This document shows, piece by piece, positions 28,324 to 36,392 of a stretch of DNA of 64,000 nt; position 1 is the first letter of the stretch; the number at the start of each line of letters is the position of its first letter. Source of the DNA: Bacteroidota bacterium. Its GTDB lineage: Bacteria; Bacteroidota; Bacteroidia; Bacteroidales; FEN-979. The position numbers were made by a program, and so were the translations under genes. The DNA lies in contig JAPLDJ010000011.1 in NCBI GenBank assembly GCA_026391805.1, positions 1-64,000 of the forward strand. The letters run 5' to 3'. A model generated the notes under the pieces. The model had not been told where the DNA came from, did no database searches, and saw nothing but the letters and a program-made list of their open reading frames with translations.

Positions 28324-29430
28324 TTATGGTTTCCTGAATTTTTCCATCGCCTCCGCATAAGAGGGGAAATCCCGGAACGGCCATTTGGCCAGCACGATCC
28401 CGTCGCGGATCAGAAGAAGCCCCGGATTTGACCGTACCATCGTTTTCAGCACTACATCATCAGCATTGTAAAAGCTGAATGCTACCCCGTTTGCCATCCT
28501 GAATTTTGCGATCTCATCCTGCAGCGAACTGGTAAGGCAGATGAATGAATAGCCATCGGCCTCTGCGCTCTTTGCGAAAGGCAATATCCTGTGAAAAGCA
28601 GCCGTATCGGTTTTTGAAAGATCATAGGCCACCAGGATGAAGTGAAAGTCGGGGTTATCGACAATGGAAGCGGTGATATCGGATCCCTTTTCATCTTCCA
28701 CCCTTAACGACATGACCTGGCCCTTTTCAGGATCTTCAGACCGCTGGCTCTTGAATTTCCATTGCGACATCCAGACAGAATCATTCCATGGATAGTTGGG
28801 TGTAAGGTATTCCTTCTCCTCTCCCGTTGTTTTGTTCACATACGTTACAAAGAATTTCAGCGGTTTTGTGGGCTTGTTGATCTTTTTCCCGGCCCTGAAT
28901 TCCATAAAGTCGATGAACGGAAGGTGGCGGTAGCAGTAAACAGAAGTTCCGGCAAAGAGCAGGAAAAAGATCAGCAGGAAGATCTTCTGCGCCTTCACCG
29001 GCGCCCAGCCTTTGAACTTCATTCTTCCTGCAAAAACAGGGATGACAAATATAAATAAGATGATGTTCTTGAGGAAGGTCTGCAGGTTGGTCAGTTTTAT
29101 GGCATCGCCGAAGCAGCCACAATCGGGAACGAGGTTGTAAAAGGCATCAAAAAAGGTAAGGACGGTAAAGAAGATCATCATGGCCAGCAGGGCCCAGGCG
29201 GATACCCTGATCCAGATGTTCAGCAACAGGCTGATCCCGATGACGAATTCCAGGGCACAGAGGAAAATCGTGAGGTAAAGTGCGAAAGGCGCTGCCCATG
29301 GCATGCCGAAGACCTGGAAATAATCTCCCAGGCGGTAGGAAAATCCGAGCGGATCAATCCCTTTGACAAAACCGGAGAAAATAAAAACAAGTCCTACGAG
29401 GATTCGGCTGACGATGCGGAAGATTTTCAT
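28324..29430 (-). CDS. BT_3928-type membrane protein with DoxX/MauE-like domain
   Basis: A 368-residue protein. Four to five hydrophobic segments in the first 165 residues contain the DoxX-like sequence VGLVFIFSGFVKGIDPLG and, between helices, the pair NLVPDCGCFGD with a CxC that is common in MauE/DoxX proteins. The C-terminal half (about 185-368) is soluble and resembles a thioredoxin-like fold without a CxxC. Its neighbours (DUF1599 upstream, permease and tpiA downstream) match the arrangement I know in Bacteroides as BT_3928 and flanks. Function is unknown; a redox or quinone-linked role is only a suggestion from the DoxX relationship. Confidence 0.85.
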   Translation of the reverse strand: MKIFRIVSRILVGLVFIFSGFVKGIDPLGFSYRLGDYFQVFGMPWAAPFALYLTIFLCALEFVIGISLLLNIWIRVSAWALLAMMIFFTVLTFFDAFYNLVPDCGCFGDAIKLTNLQTFLKNIILFIFVIPVFAGRMKFKGWAPVKAQKIFLLIFFLLFAGTSVYCYRHLPFIDFMEFRAGKKINKPTKPLKFFVTYVNKTTGEEKEYLTPNYPWNDSVWMSQWKFKSQRSEDPEKGQVMSLRVEDEKGSDITASIVDNPDFHFILVAYDLSKTDTAAFHRILPFAKSAEADGYSFICLTSSLQDEIAKFRMANGVAFSFYNADDVVLKTMVRSNPGLLLIRDGIVLAKWPFRDFPSYAEAMEKFRKP

Positions 29431-29484
29431 GGTAAGATTATAGAGTGTTTGCTGGATTCTTCATTCATGGAAGCTGCCCCGGCT

Positions 29485-30033
29485 TCATCCTTCCCCCAGT
29501 TTGATCAGTGCAAAAATTGAGTAATTGATGATGTCCTGGTACCCTGCGTCAATCCCTTCGGAGATGAAGGTTTTGCCCATGTTGTCCTCGATCTGCTTGA
29601 TGCGCATCAGCTTCATCAGGATGATGTCGGTGAGCGAACCCAGGCGCATATCACGCCAGATCTCGTTGTAATCATGATTCTTGTTCAGCATGAGGTCCCT
29701 CGTGGCATAAATGTGCTTGTTGAATAGTTTTTCACCTTCTTCCGGGGTGAGGTTCAGGTCGCCTTCTTCACCGACTTCCATCTGGATCAGTGCGATGACG
29801 GAATAATTCACCATGCCGATGTATTCAGGAATAACCCCTTCATCCACCTTGCGCGTTCCTTTTGATTCGATGCTGCGGATGCGGTTGGCCTTGATCATGA
29901 TCTGGTCGGTGAGCGACGGGATCCTGAGGATCCGCCAGGAACTGCCGTAATCCTTCATCTTTGTAAGAAAGATCTCCCGGCATTTCCCGATGACCAATTC
30001 AAATTGCTGTTCCGTTTTGCCTGTCTCGCTCAT
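29485..30033 (-). CDS. DUF1599 protein, internally duplicated
   Basis: A 182-residue soluble protein made of two copies of the same unit. The first (about 15-90) has KMKDYGSSWRILRIPSLTDQ and ends YIGMVNYSVIALIQME. The second (about 105-180) has KNHDYNEIWRDMRLGSLTDI and ends YQDIINYSIFALIKL. The DYxxxWRxxRxxSLTD and NYSxxAL patterns are conserved in both. DUF1599 is also described as a nucleotide-modification-associated domain, but no reaction is established for the Bacteroidales protein. It lies 54 bases upstream of the BT_3928-type gene on the same strand and probably shares its transcript. Confidence 0.88.
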   Translation of the reverse strand: MSETGKTEQQFELVIGKCREIFLTKMKDYGSSWRILRIPSLTDQIMIKANRIRSIESKGTRKVDEGVIPEYIGMVNYSVIALIQMEVGEEGDLNLTPEEGEKLFNKHIYATRDLMLNKNHDYNEIWRDMRLGSLTDIILMKLMRIKQIEDNMGKTFISEGIDAGYQDIINYSIFALIKLGEG

Positions 30034-30129
30034 ATCGTCCGCAGTAGTCTGATTTTATCGGCTAAAGGTAAGAACTATTTGAATTTTGATCGTACTTTTG
30101 ATTTTTCTTTTTTTAATTTAATGGTGTTG

Positions 30130-30346
30130 AAAAAGATGAGGTCTGAGGACAGATGTCAGAGGTCGGAAGATGGAGGATGGAGGATAGAGAATGGATTCTG
30201 TGACTTAATCTGTGTAATCCCTGCCTGCGGCGGGCAGGTGTGAAATCTGTGGTGAAAAAAGAATTACACGAAATTCCACGAAGAAGACACAAAGAACACG
30301 AAAAACAAGATAAAAAACTCCTTTATGAACTTTACAAACTTTCTAC
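30130..30346. repeat. Composite of intergenic word repeats upstream of folP
   Basis: The gap between DUF1599 and folP is a mosaic: GAGGTCTGAGGACAGATG words (30137-30195), the CTGTGTAATCC...GAAATCTGTGGTGAAAAA module split by a palindrome (30198-30258), an ACGAAATTCCACGAAGAAG run to 30310, then ATGAACTTTACAAACTTTCT (30323-30342). Each word appears elsewhere in the window. Confidence 0.75.
30220..30238. repeat. GC-rich palindromic module, imperfect copy
   Basis: CCTGCCTGCGGCGGGCAGG. It follows TGTGTAAT and precedes TGTGAAATCTGTGG, the same context as the copies at 43424, 49748 and 56085. Confidence 0.75.
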
Positions 30347-30347
30347 T

Positions 30348-31178
30348 TTGCCTTCATTCGAATTAAACTGTTCAGGTAAAATTCTTAGTCTGAGAAAGCC
30401 GGTAGTGATGGGGATCCTGAACATCACGCCAGACTCATTTTACGACGGGGGTGCATTCACCTTGCCTGTCGAACAATTGAAGCAGGTTGAGAAGATGATC
30501 GGTGAGGGTGCATCCATCATTGATATCGGGGCCACATCCACCCGCCCGGGAGCTGATCTGCTGAGTGAGAAAGAAGAGTTGGGTCGTCTCATCCCCTGCC
30601 TGACAGCTGTAAAAAGTCATTTTGCCGAAGTCATTATTTCTGTTGACACATTCCGTTCACCTGTTGCAAAAGCAGCCATCGACCATGGGGCATCCATGAT
30701 CAACGATATCTGCGGCGGACGGTTCGACGGGGAAATGTTTGAACTGGTCGCCGGAAAAAACATCCCCTACATCATGATGCACATGCAGGGCATGCCCGAC
30801 ACGATGCAGATGAACCCTCATTATACAGATCTTATCGGAGAGATCCATGAATTCTTCCGTACCAGGCTTGCATTAATGCCGCAAGGATTCAGCCAGGTGA
30901 TCCTCGATCCGGGATTCGGTTTCGGCAAGACCGTGGAGGACAATTTCCGGCTTCTGAACCATTTCGAATCCTTCTATGAATTTGGTTATCCCTTGCTTGC
31001 CGGACTTTCCCGGAAATCGATGATCAACCGGGTGCTGAAGATAAAACCTTCGGAAGCCCTGAACGGGACCAACGTTCTGAATACGGTCGCTCTGCTTAAG
31101 GGGGCGAACATCCTCAGGGTGCATGATGTTAAGGAAGCAGTGGAAGCGATAAATCTAATACATGCAATGAGAGAATGA
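30348..31178 (+). CDS. folP: Dihydropteroate synthase
   Basis: A folate-pathway enzyme joining p-aminobenzoate to dihydropterin pyrophosphate. GILNITPDSFYDGG and the second signature GASIIDIGATSTRPGA are both present, with the C-terminal SRKSMINRVL loop. The start is uncertain. The frame is open from a GTG at 30240, but those 36 codons are intergenic repeat sequence and no in-frame ATG precedes the catalytic core. The TTG at 30348 gives 276 residues, the usual size, so I prefer it. The next gene is cdaA, the usual order in this phylum. Confidence 0.88.
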   Translation: MPSFELNCSGKILSLRKPVVMGILNITPDSFYDGGAFTLPVEQLKQVEKMIGEGASIIDIGATSTRPGADLLSEKEELGRLIPCLTAVKSHFAEVIISVDTFRSPVAKAAIDHGASMINDICGGRFDGEMFELVAGKNIPYIMMHMQGMPDTMQMNPHYTDLIGEIHEFFRTRLALMPQGFSQVILDPGFGFGKTVEDNFRLLNHFESFYEFGYPLLAGLSRKSMINRVLKIKPSEALNGTNVLNTVALLKGANILRVHDVKEAVEAINLIHAMRE

Positions 31179-31185
31179 TTCTGGA

Positions 31186-31268
31186 ATTTTCTGTGTTTAA
31201 TCCGTGTAAATCTGTGTAAATCTGCGGTGAATTTATTATTACACGAAAATCCACGAAGAAGACACGAA
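31186..31268. repeat. Left arm of an 83-bp perfect inverted repeat flanking cdaA
   Basis: Runs from ATTTTCTGTGTTTAATCC to GAAGACACGAA and is identical to the reverse complement of 32205-32287. Partial similarity continues about nine bases inward. It is built from the TGTGTAAATC and ACGAAAATCC words. Confidence 0.9.
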
Positions 31269-31332
31269 AATCCACGAAAACTTTAACAGCAACAGCTGAA
31301 AAGCAAATAGCGATAGTATCGTTTCTTTTGGT

Positions 31333-31340
31333 TAATTTTG
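31333..31340 (+). promoter_or_regulatory. Candidate -7 element for cdaA
   Basis: TAATTTTG fits TAnnTTTG and ends 23 bases before the TTG start at 31364. No clear -33 TTTG is seen at the right distance. The element lies inside the segment bounded by the inverted repeats. Confidence 0.35.
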
Positions 31341-31363
31341 CCTCGTTCTCATAACTACACCTT

Positions 31364-32155
31364 TTGCCTCTACTCGCCATCACCGGACTTTTCGACCTGC
31401 GGATCACCGATATCATTGATGTGATCCTTTTTTCGGTTCTGCTTTATATGATCTACAACCTGGTAAAAGGCACAGCCGCCATCCGGATCTTTATCGGCAT
31501 CATTGCCGTTTACTTGATCTGGAAGATCGTAAAAGCCTTCCAGATGCAACTCCTGAGCGAGATCCTCGGGCAGTTTATCAGCGTCGGGTTCATTGCGCTG
31601 ATCGTGGTATTTCAGCCTGAGATCCGGCAATTCCTATTACTGGTTGGAAATACGAGGATCATCAAGAACACGCGAAAACGTTTCCTTTTCTGGAAAATCC
31701 AGGTAGACGACCCGATGCACCATCACATCGATACGATCGTGAAGGCCTGCCAGAAGATGGCAGATACCCGTACCGGCGCCCTGATCGTGATCACCGGGCA
31801 GAATGAACTGAGAAGTTATATTGAAACCGGGCAGGTGGTTGATGGGAAGATCTCAGAGTTTCTTATCGAAACGATCTTCTTCAAGAACAGTCCGCTGCAC
31901 GACGGGGCTGTGATCATTCACGGCGGGATCATCCGTGCAGCCCGCTGCATCCTTCCGGTCAGCAGCAACCCGGAGATCCCTGCAAATTACGGACTCCGTC
32001 ACCGCGCGGCCGTCGGGATCACGGAGAAATCAGATTCCCTCGCGATCATCGTTTCCGAAGAACGCGGGAAAATCTCTTATTGTTATGAAGGGAAACTGTC
32101 GAAAGAGGTGACGCCATCCGAGCTTTCAAATGCGATGGAGAAGTTTTTTAAATAG
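31364..32155 (+). CDS. cdaA: Diadenylate cyclase, membrane-bound (c-di-AMP synthase)
   Basis: A 263-residue enzyme that makes cyclic di-AMP from two ATP. Three hydrophobic helices lie in about residues 1-85 (DIIDVILFSVLLYMIYNLV, IFIGIIAVYLIWKIV, ISVGFIALIVVFQPEI). The DisA_N catalytic domain follows with FFKNSPLHDGAVIIHGG (DGA motif) and YGLRHRAAVGI (RHR motif). The start codon is TTG at 31364; no in-frame ATG precedes the first helix. The normal partner folP is upstream. Both flanks carry the 83-bp inverted repeat. Confidence 0.94.
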   Translation: MPLLAITGLFDLRITDIIDVILFSVLLYMIYNLVKGTAAIRIFIGIIAVYLIWKIVKAFQMQLLSEILGQFISVGFIALIVVFQPEIRQFLLLVGNTRIIKNTRKRFLFWKIQVDDPMHHHIDTIVKACQKMADTRTGALIVITGQNELRSYIETGQVVDGKISEFLIETIFFKNSPLHDGAVIIHGGIIRAARCILPVSSNPEIPANYGLRHRAAVGITEKSDSLAIIVSEERGKISYCYEGKLSKEVTPSELSNAMEKFFK

Positions 32156-32204
32156 CTGATGAGCTAATGAGCTGACGAATTAGCAAAATTTCCCTTCGTG
32201 GTTC

Positions 32205-32287
32205 TTCGTGTCTTCTTCGTGGATTTTCGTGTAATAATAAATTCACCGCAGATTTACACAGATTTACACGGATTAAACACAGAAAAT
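32205..32287. repeat. Right arm of the inverted repeat flanking cdaA
   Basis: Reverse complement of 31186-31268 with no mismatch over 83 bases. Its last eight bases (CAGAAAAT, 32280-32287) are also the left target duplication of the IS256-family element. Between cdaA and this arm lies a short run of GCTGATGAGCTAATGAGC words. Confidence 0.9.
32280..32287. repeat. Left 8-bp target-site duplication of the IS element
   Basis: CAGAAAAT, repeated at 33666-33673 directly after the other end. Eight to nine bases is the usual duplication for IS256-type elements. Confidence 0.85.
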
Positions 32288-33665
32288 GAGGTTGTCTATT
32301 TTTTAGTTGAAATTTGAATGGCTAAGGTTCGTCGATTCATTTCTTTTTTAATCGCTTCCTGGAATTCATCTAGTCTTCCAAAGTTATTTATTTTTATCAT
32401 TTTACGTTCAATTTCAAGTAAGGCTGATGCAATCCAGCGGTACCGTTCATTTGAGACGTTCCAATTTTTTACTTTGCCAACATATTTTTTTAGTTGTGAG
32501 TTCAAATTCTCAATGCAGTTTGTTGTCGAAAAACTTCGTCCGAATTCGACATTCAACCCGATTTTATGTAACGTGAGAATATCTTCCAATGCCTCATCCA
32601 AGGATCTTGCAGCGCTCAAATTAAGGGATTTAAGATCGGTTTTTAATTGGACAAGTTCAGCTTTTGCATCTTCATATTTTTCCCGATTAATCGCATGTTG
32701 ATATTGACGTTTAACGATTTCATGGTGTTTTTCCGGAAGATATTTCAAGATATTCTCCTGCTTATGCCACGTACATCGCTGTATGATAGCCTTTTCACCA
32801 AAAGAGTCCTCAACAGCTTTTCGTATTCCTTTACTGCCATCAATAACACAAAGCAGTCCATCAGAATAATCAAGTCCTCGCTCCTTCAATCCTTCAAACA
32901 TATCCTTGATCGGTTCAGAGTTCTCCGTTGCAGCCTGGATGAAACACAATGGAATTTTATCTCCCTGAAGGGTCACTCCCAGACAAATAATTATTTGTTC
33001 TTTCGAAAGATATTTTCCATCAATGAAGAGAGCGATGATTTTGTGATGAGCAATTGGCCGTGTTTCAAATTCATGAAGTTTTTCTTCAGTTCGTTCTATG
33101 AAAGATCGGGATACTGAACTTTTCGACAAACCAAATCCTTCTCCCAAATGATCTATAACACCTCCGTAATCACGCATACTCAGACCCAAGAGAACACCTT
33201 TGATCAGCTGATCTGTGGGTTCGGGGAGATCTTTCATTTCTTCATACCGCTGAAGCGGAGTGTTATTTTCATCAACATTATCAAATAGCCGTGGAACGTC
33301 AATTTTCAACTTTTGGTCACCAATCTTTACGCTACCTGGATTATAGCCCCATCGACTATAACGGCCATTATCCGGCTTTTGACGACAATACCGGGGTCCG
33401 GCTCTTTCTATTACTTCTTCTTCAAGTAACTCGTTTATCATTATCTGGCAAATACTCAGATGGTTTTGTAACAAACCGATCTTTAAGTCAACCGACTGTT
33501 CTTTCAGCCAGGTCAAGTTCTTTCGATTTAATTCATTACTTTTATTCTTTGGTTCCATATTATATTGTTTTTCGCAATTCAATATTACGGAACCTTAGCG
33601 AAGGACCAGCTATGTCTGGTTCTTCCTTTTTAAACTATATTTCAACTAAGTTTGGGACAAGATCC
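32288..33665. mobile_element. Intact IS256-family insertion sequence, 1378 bp
   Basis: Both ends can be placed. The terminal inverted repeats are 26 bases with 18 matches: GAGGTTGTC...TTAGTTGAAAT at 32288 and, reading inwards from 33665, GATCTTGTC...TTAGTTGAAAT. One transposase gene fills the element, and its stop codon lies inside the left repeat. The flanks carry identical CAGAAAAT. The element is visibly richer in A/T than neighbouring genes, consistent with recent arrival. The uninterrupted target reads CAGAAAATTCC in the sister repeat left of cdaA (reverse complement of 31183-31193). Confidence 0.9.
32296..33558 (-). CDS. IS256-family (mutator-type) transposase
   Basis: A 420-residue DDE transposase. 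The likely catalytic residues are Asp in ALFIDGKYL, Asp in LLCVIDGSKGI and Glu in NCIENLNSQLKKY. The CTWHKQENIL sequence is the C/D-x2-H motif typical of this superfamily. The N-terminal half holds the DNA-binding region and a GRYSRWGYNPG segment. The start at the ATG 33558 is preferred to a TTG at 33582. The frame is uninterrupted, so the element may be active. It transcribes toward cdaA. Confidence 0.93.
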   Translation of the reverse strand: MEPKNKSNELNRKNLTWLKEQSVDLKIGLLQNHLSICQIMINELLEEEVIERAGPRYCRQKPDNGRYSRWGYNPGSVKIGDQKLKIDVPRLFDNVDENNTPLQRYEEMKDLPEPTDQLIKGVLLGLSMRDYGGVIDHLGEGFGLSKSSVSRSFIERTEEKLHEFETRPIAHHKIIALFIDGKYLSKEQIIICLGVTLQGDKIPLCFIQAATENSEPIKDMFEGLKERGLDYSDGLLCVIDGSKGIRKAVEDSFGEKAIIQRCTWHKQENILKYLPEKHHEIVKRQYQHAINREKYEDAKAELVQLKTDLKSLNLSAARSLDEALEDILTLHKIGLNVEFGRSFSTTNCIENLNSQLKKYVGKVKNWNVSNERYRWIASALLEIERKMIKINNFGRLDEFQEAIKKEMNRRTLAIQISTKK

Positions 33666-33673
33666 AGAAAATT
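33666..33673. repeat. Right 8-bp target-site duplication of the IS element
   Basis: CAGAAAAT immediately outside the right terminal inverted repeat, matching 32280-32287. Confidence 0.85.
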
Positions 33674-33704
33674 CCCGGATTCGCATATTTTACCCAACCT
33701 CAGT

Positions 33705-34286
33705 CTACTTCTTCTTCGTCTTCTTTACAAGTTTGAGACCAGCCAGTGAATCTGCCACCCGGATGCTGTCCGCTTTCTGTTTTGCTTCAAATTCACGGAC
33801 CATCTGTTCGGGGGATTTCCCGAGGTTCTCCATTGCGACACGTGCATCGTTGGCAAAATCGCTGTTCGGGTATTTCTCGACGAACTGGAGGTACAACTCT
33901 TTTGCCTTGTCGAGGTTCTTCAGCTGGTTTTCATAAATGTAGGCCTTGAAGAACATAGAGACGGATGCTTTCGGGTTGTCGGGATATTTTTCCATGAACT
34001 TGTCGAAAAGTTCAATGGCTTTGGCTGAATTATTCAAGTTCATCGCCAGGTTTGCAGCCTTGAAAGAAAATTTCAGGGACAGTGAATCATCCGGGAATCG
34101 TTTAACAAACAATTCATAAGCTGCCAGCAGGCTGTCGGCCTTTGCCTGATCAAAACCTGTGCTCATAGGCGAAAAGAGCCGTTTTTCCAGACCATCAATA
34201 TTACTGGCTGATTTTTCCCTCGAGGGACCACAGCCGGAAAGAATGGCAACAAGTAGAACAAGCGTGAGGTAAGTTAATTTTTTCAT
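33705..34286 (-). CDS. TPR-repeat lipoprotein (BamD-like in style)
   Basis: A 193-residue lipoprotein: signal MKKLTYLTLVLLVAILSGC, lipobox LSGC with Cys 19. Tetratricopeptide-type helices cover about residues 45-165 (ALELFDKFMEKYPDNPKA style: the sequences AIELFDKFMEKYPDNP and AKELYLQFVEKYPNSDFAN are two repeat units). A Lys-rich tail ends in KKTKKK. It lies upstream of the IS element, downstream of def on the same strand with a 149-base repeat-containing gap. It resembles outer-membrane assembly or scaffold lipoproteins, but is too short and too general to call bamD. Confidence 0.82.
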   Translation of the reverse strand: MKKLTYLTLVLLVAILSGCGPSREKSASNIDGLEKRLFSPMSTGFDQAKADSLLAAYELFVKRFPDDSLSLKFSFKAANLAMNLNNSAKAIELFDKFMEKYPDNPKASVSMFFKAYIYENQLKNLDKAKELYLQFVEKYPNSDFANDARVAMENLGKSPEQMVREFEAKQKADSIRVADSLAGLKLVKKTKKK

Positions 34287-34371
34287 ATAGATTCTGTTTT
34301 TATTTACGGTTTACGATTTAATTTTCGCTATTTCGCTTTTCGCTATTTGTTTTTTCACCACAGATTTCACA

Positions 34372-34390
34372 CCTGCCCGCCGCAGGCAGG
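34372..34390. repeat. GC-rich palindromic module, imperfect copy
   Basis: CCTGCCCGCCGCAGGCAGG, between CACAGATTTCACA and GATTACACAGATT. The gap 34287-34435 also carries TTTCGC words and, at 34405-34435, the reverse complement of the GAGGTC words seen at 30137. Confidence 0.75.
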
Positions 34391-34435
34391 GATTACACAG
34401 ATTTCTCTATCCTCCGTCTTCCGACCTCAGACCTC

Positions 34436-35008
34436 TTATTTTTTTCCCTTCTTCTGCAACGGAAACGTCATCCTGTAAAACACATCGATGTTCCCCTTTG
34501 AGATATCGGTGAGTTTGCCCTTCAGCAACATCTTACGGAGTGCGCTCATTTTATCGACAAACAGTTTCCCCTGCGTATGATCGTATTCGTGCTGGATCAC
34601 ACGGGCAACAATGCCTTCGAACCGTTCATCATGCGAATGAAAATGCTCATCCTGGTACTTCATATAGATGAACGGTTTCCGCATGATATCCTCACGCACG
34701 CCCGGGAAACTCAGGCAACCTTCATTAAAGGCCCACTCCTCTCCCTCCTCTTTATAGATGGAGGGATTGATAAAAACCTTTTTAAAACCCTGGGCTTCCG
34801 GGTATTTATCGGCGTAAGGCGATACATCCATGATGAAAAGGCGGATGGACTGGTTGACCTGGGGGGCGGCAAGTCCGACCCCGTCAGACTGGTACATGGT
34901 TTCAAACATATCCGCGATGAACTGTTCCAGGTCGGGATGGTCCGGCTGAACCTCTTTAGCAACCTTTCTCAGTGTTGGGTGACCATATGCTACAACAGGT
35001 AAAATCAT
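34436..35008 (-). CDS. def: Peptide deformylase
   Basis: A 190-residue metalloenzyme that removes the formyl group from new proteins. Motif 1 is GVGLAAPQV (about 44-52), motif 2 is EGCLSFPG with the metal-binding Cys (about 97-104), and motif 3 is QHEYDHTQGK with HExxH (about 138-147). Length is typical. It lies 21 bases after ruvX on the same strand, a pairing conserved in Bacteroidales, with the TPR lipoprotein next in line. Confidence 0.96.
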   Translation of the reverse strand: MILPVVAYGHPTLRKVAKEVQPDHPDLEQFIADMFETMYQSDGVGLAAPQVNQSIRLFIMDVSPYADKYPEAQGFKKVFINPSIYKEEGEEWAFNEGCLSFPGVREDIMRKPFIYMKYQDEHFHSHDERFEGIVARVIQHEYDHTQGKLFVDKMSALRKMLLKGKLTDISKGNIDVFYRMTFPLQKKGKK

Positions 35009-35029
35009 AGGAACAATCTAAAATAAATG

Positions 35030-35476
35030 TTAACTGACTTCCGGACGATGGAAACCGGGTCCGATCGTCCTCTTCTCCATAAACGACTGCAGTATGATCA
35101 CGGCGCTGACGGTATCAACCAGCGATTTGTCCTGCCGGGCTTTCTTTTTCGCACCGGATTCCCGGATGGCCCTTGTAGCCATCAGGGAGGTGAACCGTTC
35201 ATCGATCCGCTCGATGGGAATGGCCGGAAATTCTTCCCTCAGCCTCCGTACAAAGGGTTCGATAAATTTAGCTGATTCCGAATCCCTGTTGTTCATCTGC
35301 CTGGCTTCTCCCACAACAAAGCATTCCACGGCATTCTTTGAAGCATATTCTTTCAGGAATGCAATGGTGTCACCTGCCGGCACCGTAGTCAATGCCGTAG
35401 CAATGATCTGGAGTTCATCCGTCACTGCAAGCCCGGCTCGCTTTTGTCCGTAATCGATCGCGATTATCCTGCCCAT
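35030..35476 (-). CDS. ruvX: RuvX/YqgF-family putative Holliday junction resolvase
   Basis: A 148-residue RNase H-like nuclease. The N-terminal catalytic Asp is in IAIDYGQKRAGLAV, the conserved VGEARQMN and IDERFTSLMA motifs carry the Glu residues, and the C-terminal motif KSLVDTVSAVIILQSF holds the last Asp. The family is linked to Holliday junction processing and, in other bacteria, to 16S rRNA maturation. The gene starts the ruvX-def transcript; dapD diverges 97 bases away. Confidence 0.93.
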   Translation of the reverse strand: MGRIIAIDYGQKRAGLAVTDELQIIATALTTVPAGDTIAFLKEYASKNAVECFVVGEARQMNNRDSESAKFIEPFVRRLREEFPAIPIERIDERFTSLMATRAIRESGAKKKARQDKSLVDTVSAVIILQSFMEKRTIGPGFHRPEVS

Positions 35477-35573
35477 CGTTAAAAAACCGGTGCAAAGTTA
35501 AGCATGATTCGGGTACGGGCGGTGAAGGGATGTTATTAATTCCTTACTTTTGATCTTTCATTAAAGGAAGAAA

Positions 35574-36392
35574 ATGGATCCGGACATCCGAAAAATAATT
35601 GAAAATGCCTGGGATAACCGGGAATTGCTCAAAGAAGCCGAAGTTCAGAACGCCATCCGGGATGTGATCGGGATGCTGGATAAAGGGGAACTCCGCGTTG
35701 CAGAACCCTCCGGGCAGGAATGGAACGTAAATGAATGGATCAAGAAAGCGGTGATCCTCTATTTCCCGATCCAGAAGATGGAAACCACCGCGGTTGGCCC
35801 GTTTGAATTTCATGACAAGATCCCGCTGAAGAAAGGGTATGAAGCCCTCGGCATCCGGGTTGTACCGCATGCCATCGCACGGTACGGTTCATATATTGGG
35901 AAAGGCGTCATTCTGATGCCCTCGTATGTAAACATCGGCGCATACGTCGGCAGCGGAACCATGGTGGATACCTGGGCCACTGTCGGATCCTGTGCACAGG
36001 TCGGGAAGAATGTTCACCTCAGCGGCGGCGTAGGCTTGGGTGGTGTGCTAGAACCGGTGCAGGCAGCCCCGGTGATCATCGAGGATGATTGCTTTCTCGG
36101 GTCACGCTGCATCGTCGTTGAAGGTGTCAGGATCGGAAAAGAGGCAGTCCTTGGTGCCAACGTTACGCTGACCGGTTCAACAAAGATCATCGATGTTTCA
36201 GGATCTTCTCCTGTTGAACTGCAGGGATATATTCCGCAGCGTTCTGTTGTGATCCCGGGAACCGTGGAAAAGCAGTTCCCGGCAGGCAGGTTCAATGTTA
36301 CCTGCGCCCTGATCATCGGCCAGCGTAAGGCGTCCACCGACCTGAAGACTTCACTGAACCAGGCACTGAGAGAGTTTAACGTGAGTGTTTAG
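35574..36392 (+). CDS. dapD: 2,3,4,5-tetrahydropyridine-2,6-dicarboxylate N-succinyltransferase
   Basis: A 272-residue lysine and diaminopimelate pathway enzyme. A helical N-terminal domain (about 1-95, with ILYFPIQKMETTAVGPFEFHDKIP) precedes the left-handed beta-helix of hexapeptide repeats: GSYIGKGVILMPSYVNIGAYVG, described here by position about 104-125, then GTMVDTWATVGSCAQVG and GGVGLGGVLEPVQA. The C-terminus has the acyl-CoA site region VIPGTVEKQF. The stop codon lies inside the next gene's start region. Confidence 0.95.
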   Translation: MDPDIRKIIENAWDNRELLKEAEVQNAIRDVIGMLDKGELRVAEPSGQEWNVNEWIKKAVILYFPIQKMETTAVGPFEFHDKIPLKKGYEALGIRVVPHAIARYGSYIGKGVILMPSYVNIGAYVGSGTMVDTWATVGSCAQVGKNVHLSGGVGLGGVLEPVQAAPVIIEDDCFLGSRCIVVEGVRIGKEAVLGANVTLTGSTKIIDVSGSSPVELQGYIPQRSVVIPGTVEKQFPAGRFNVTCALIIGQRKASTDLKTSLNQALREFNVSV

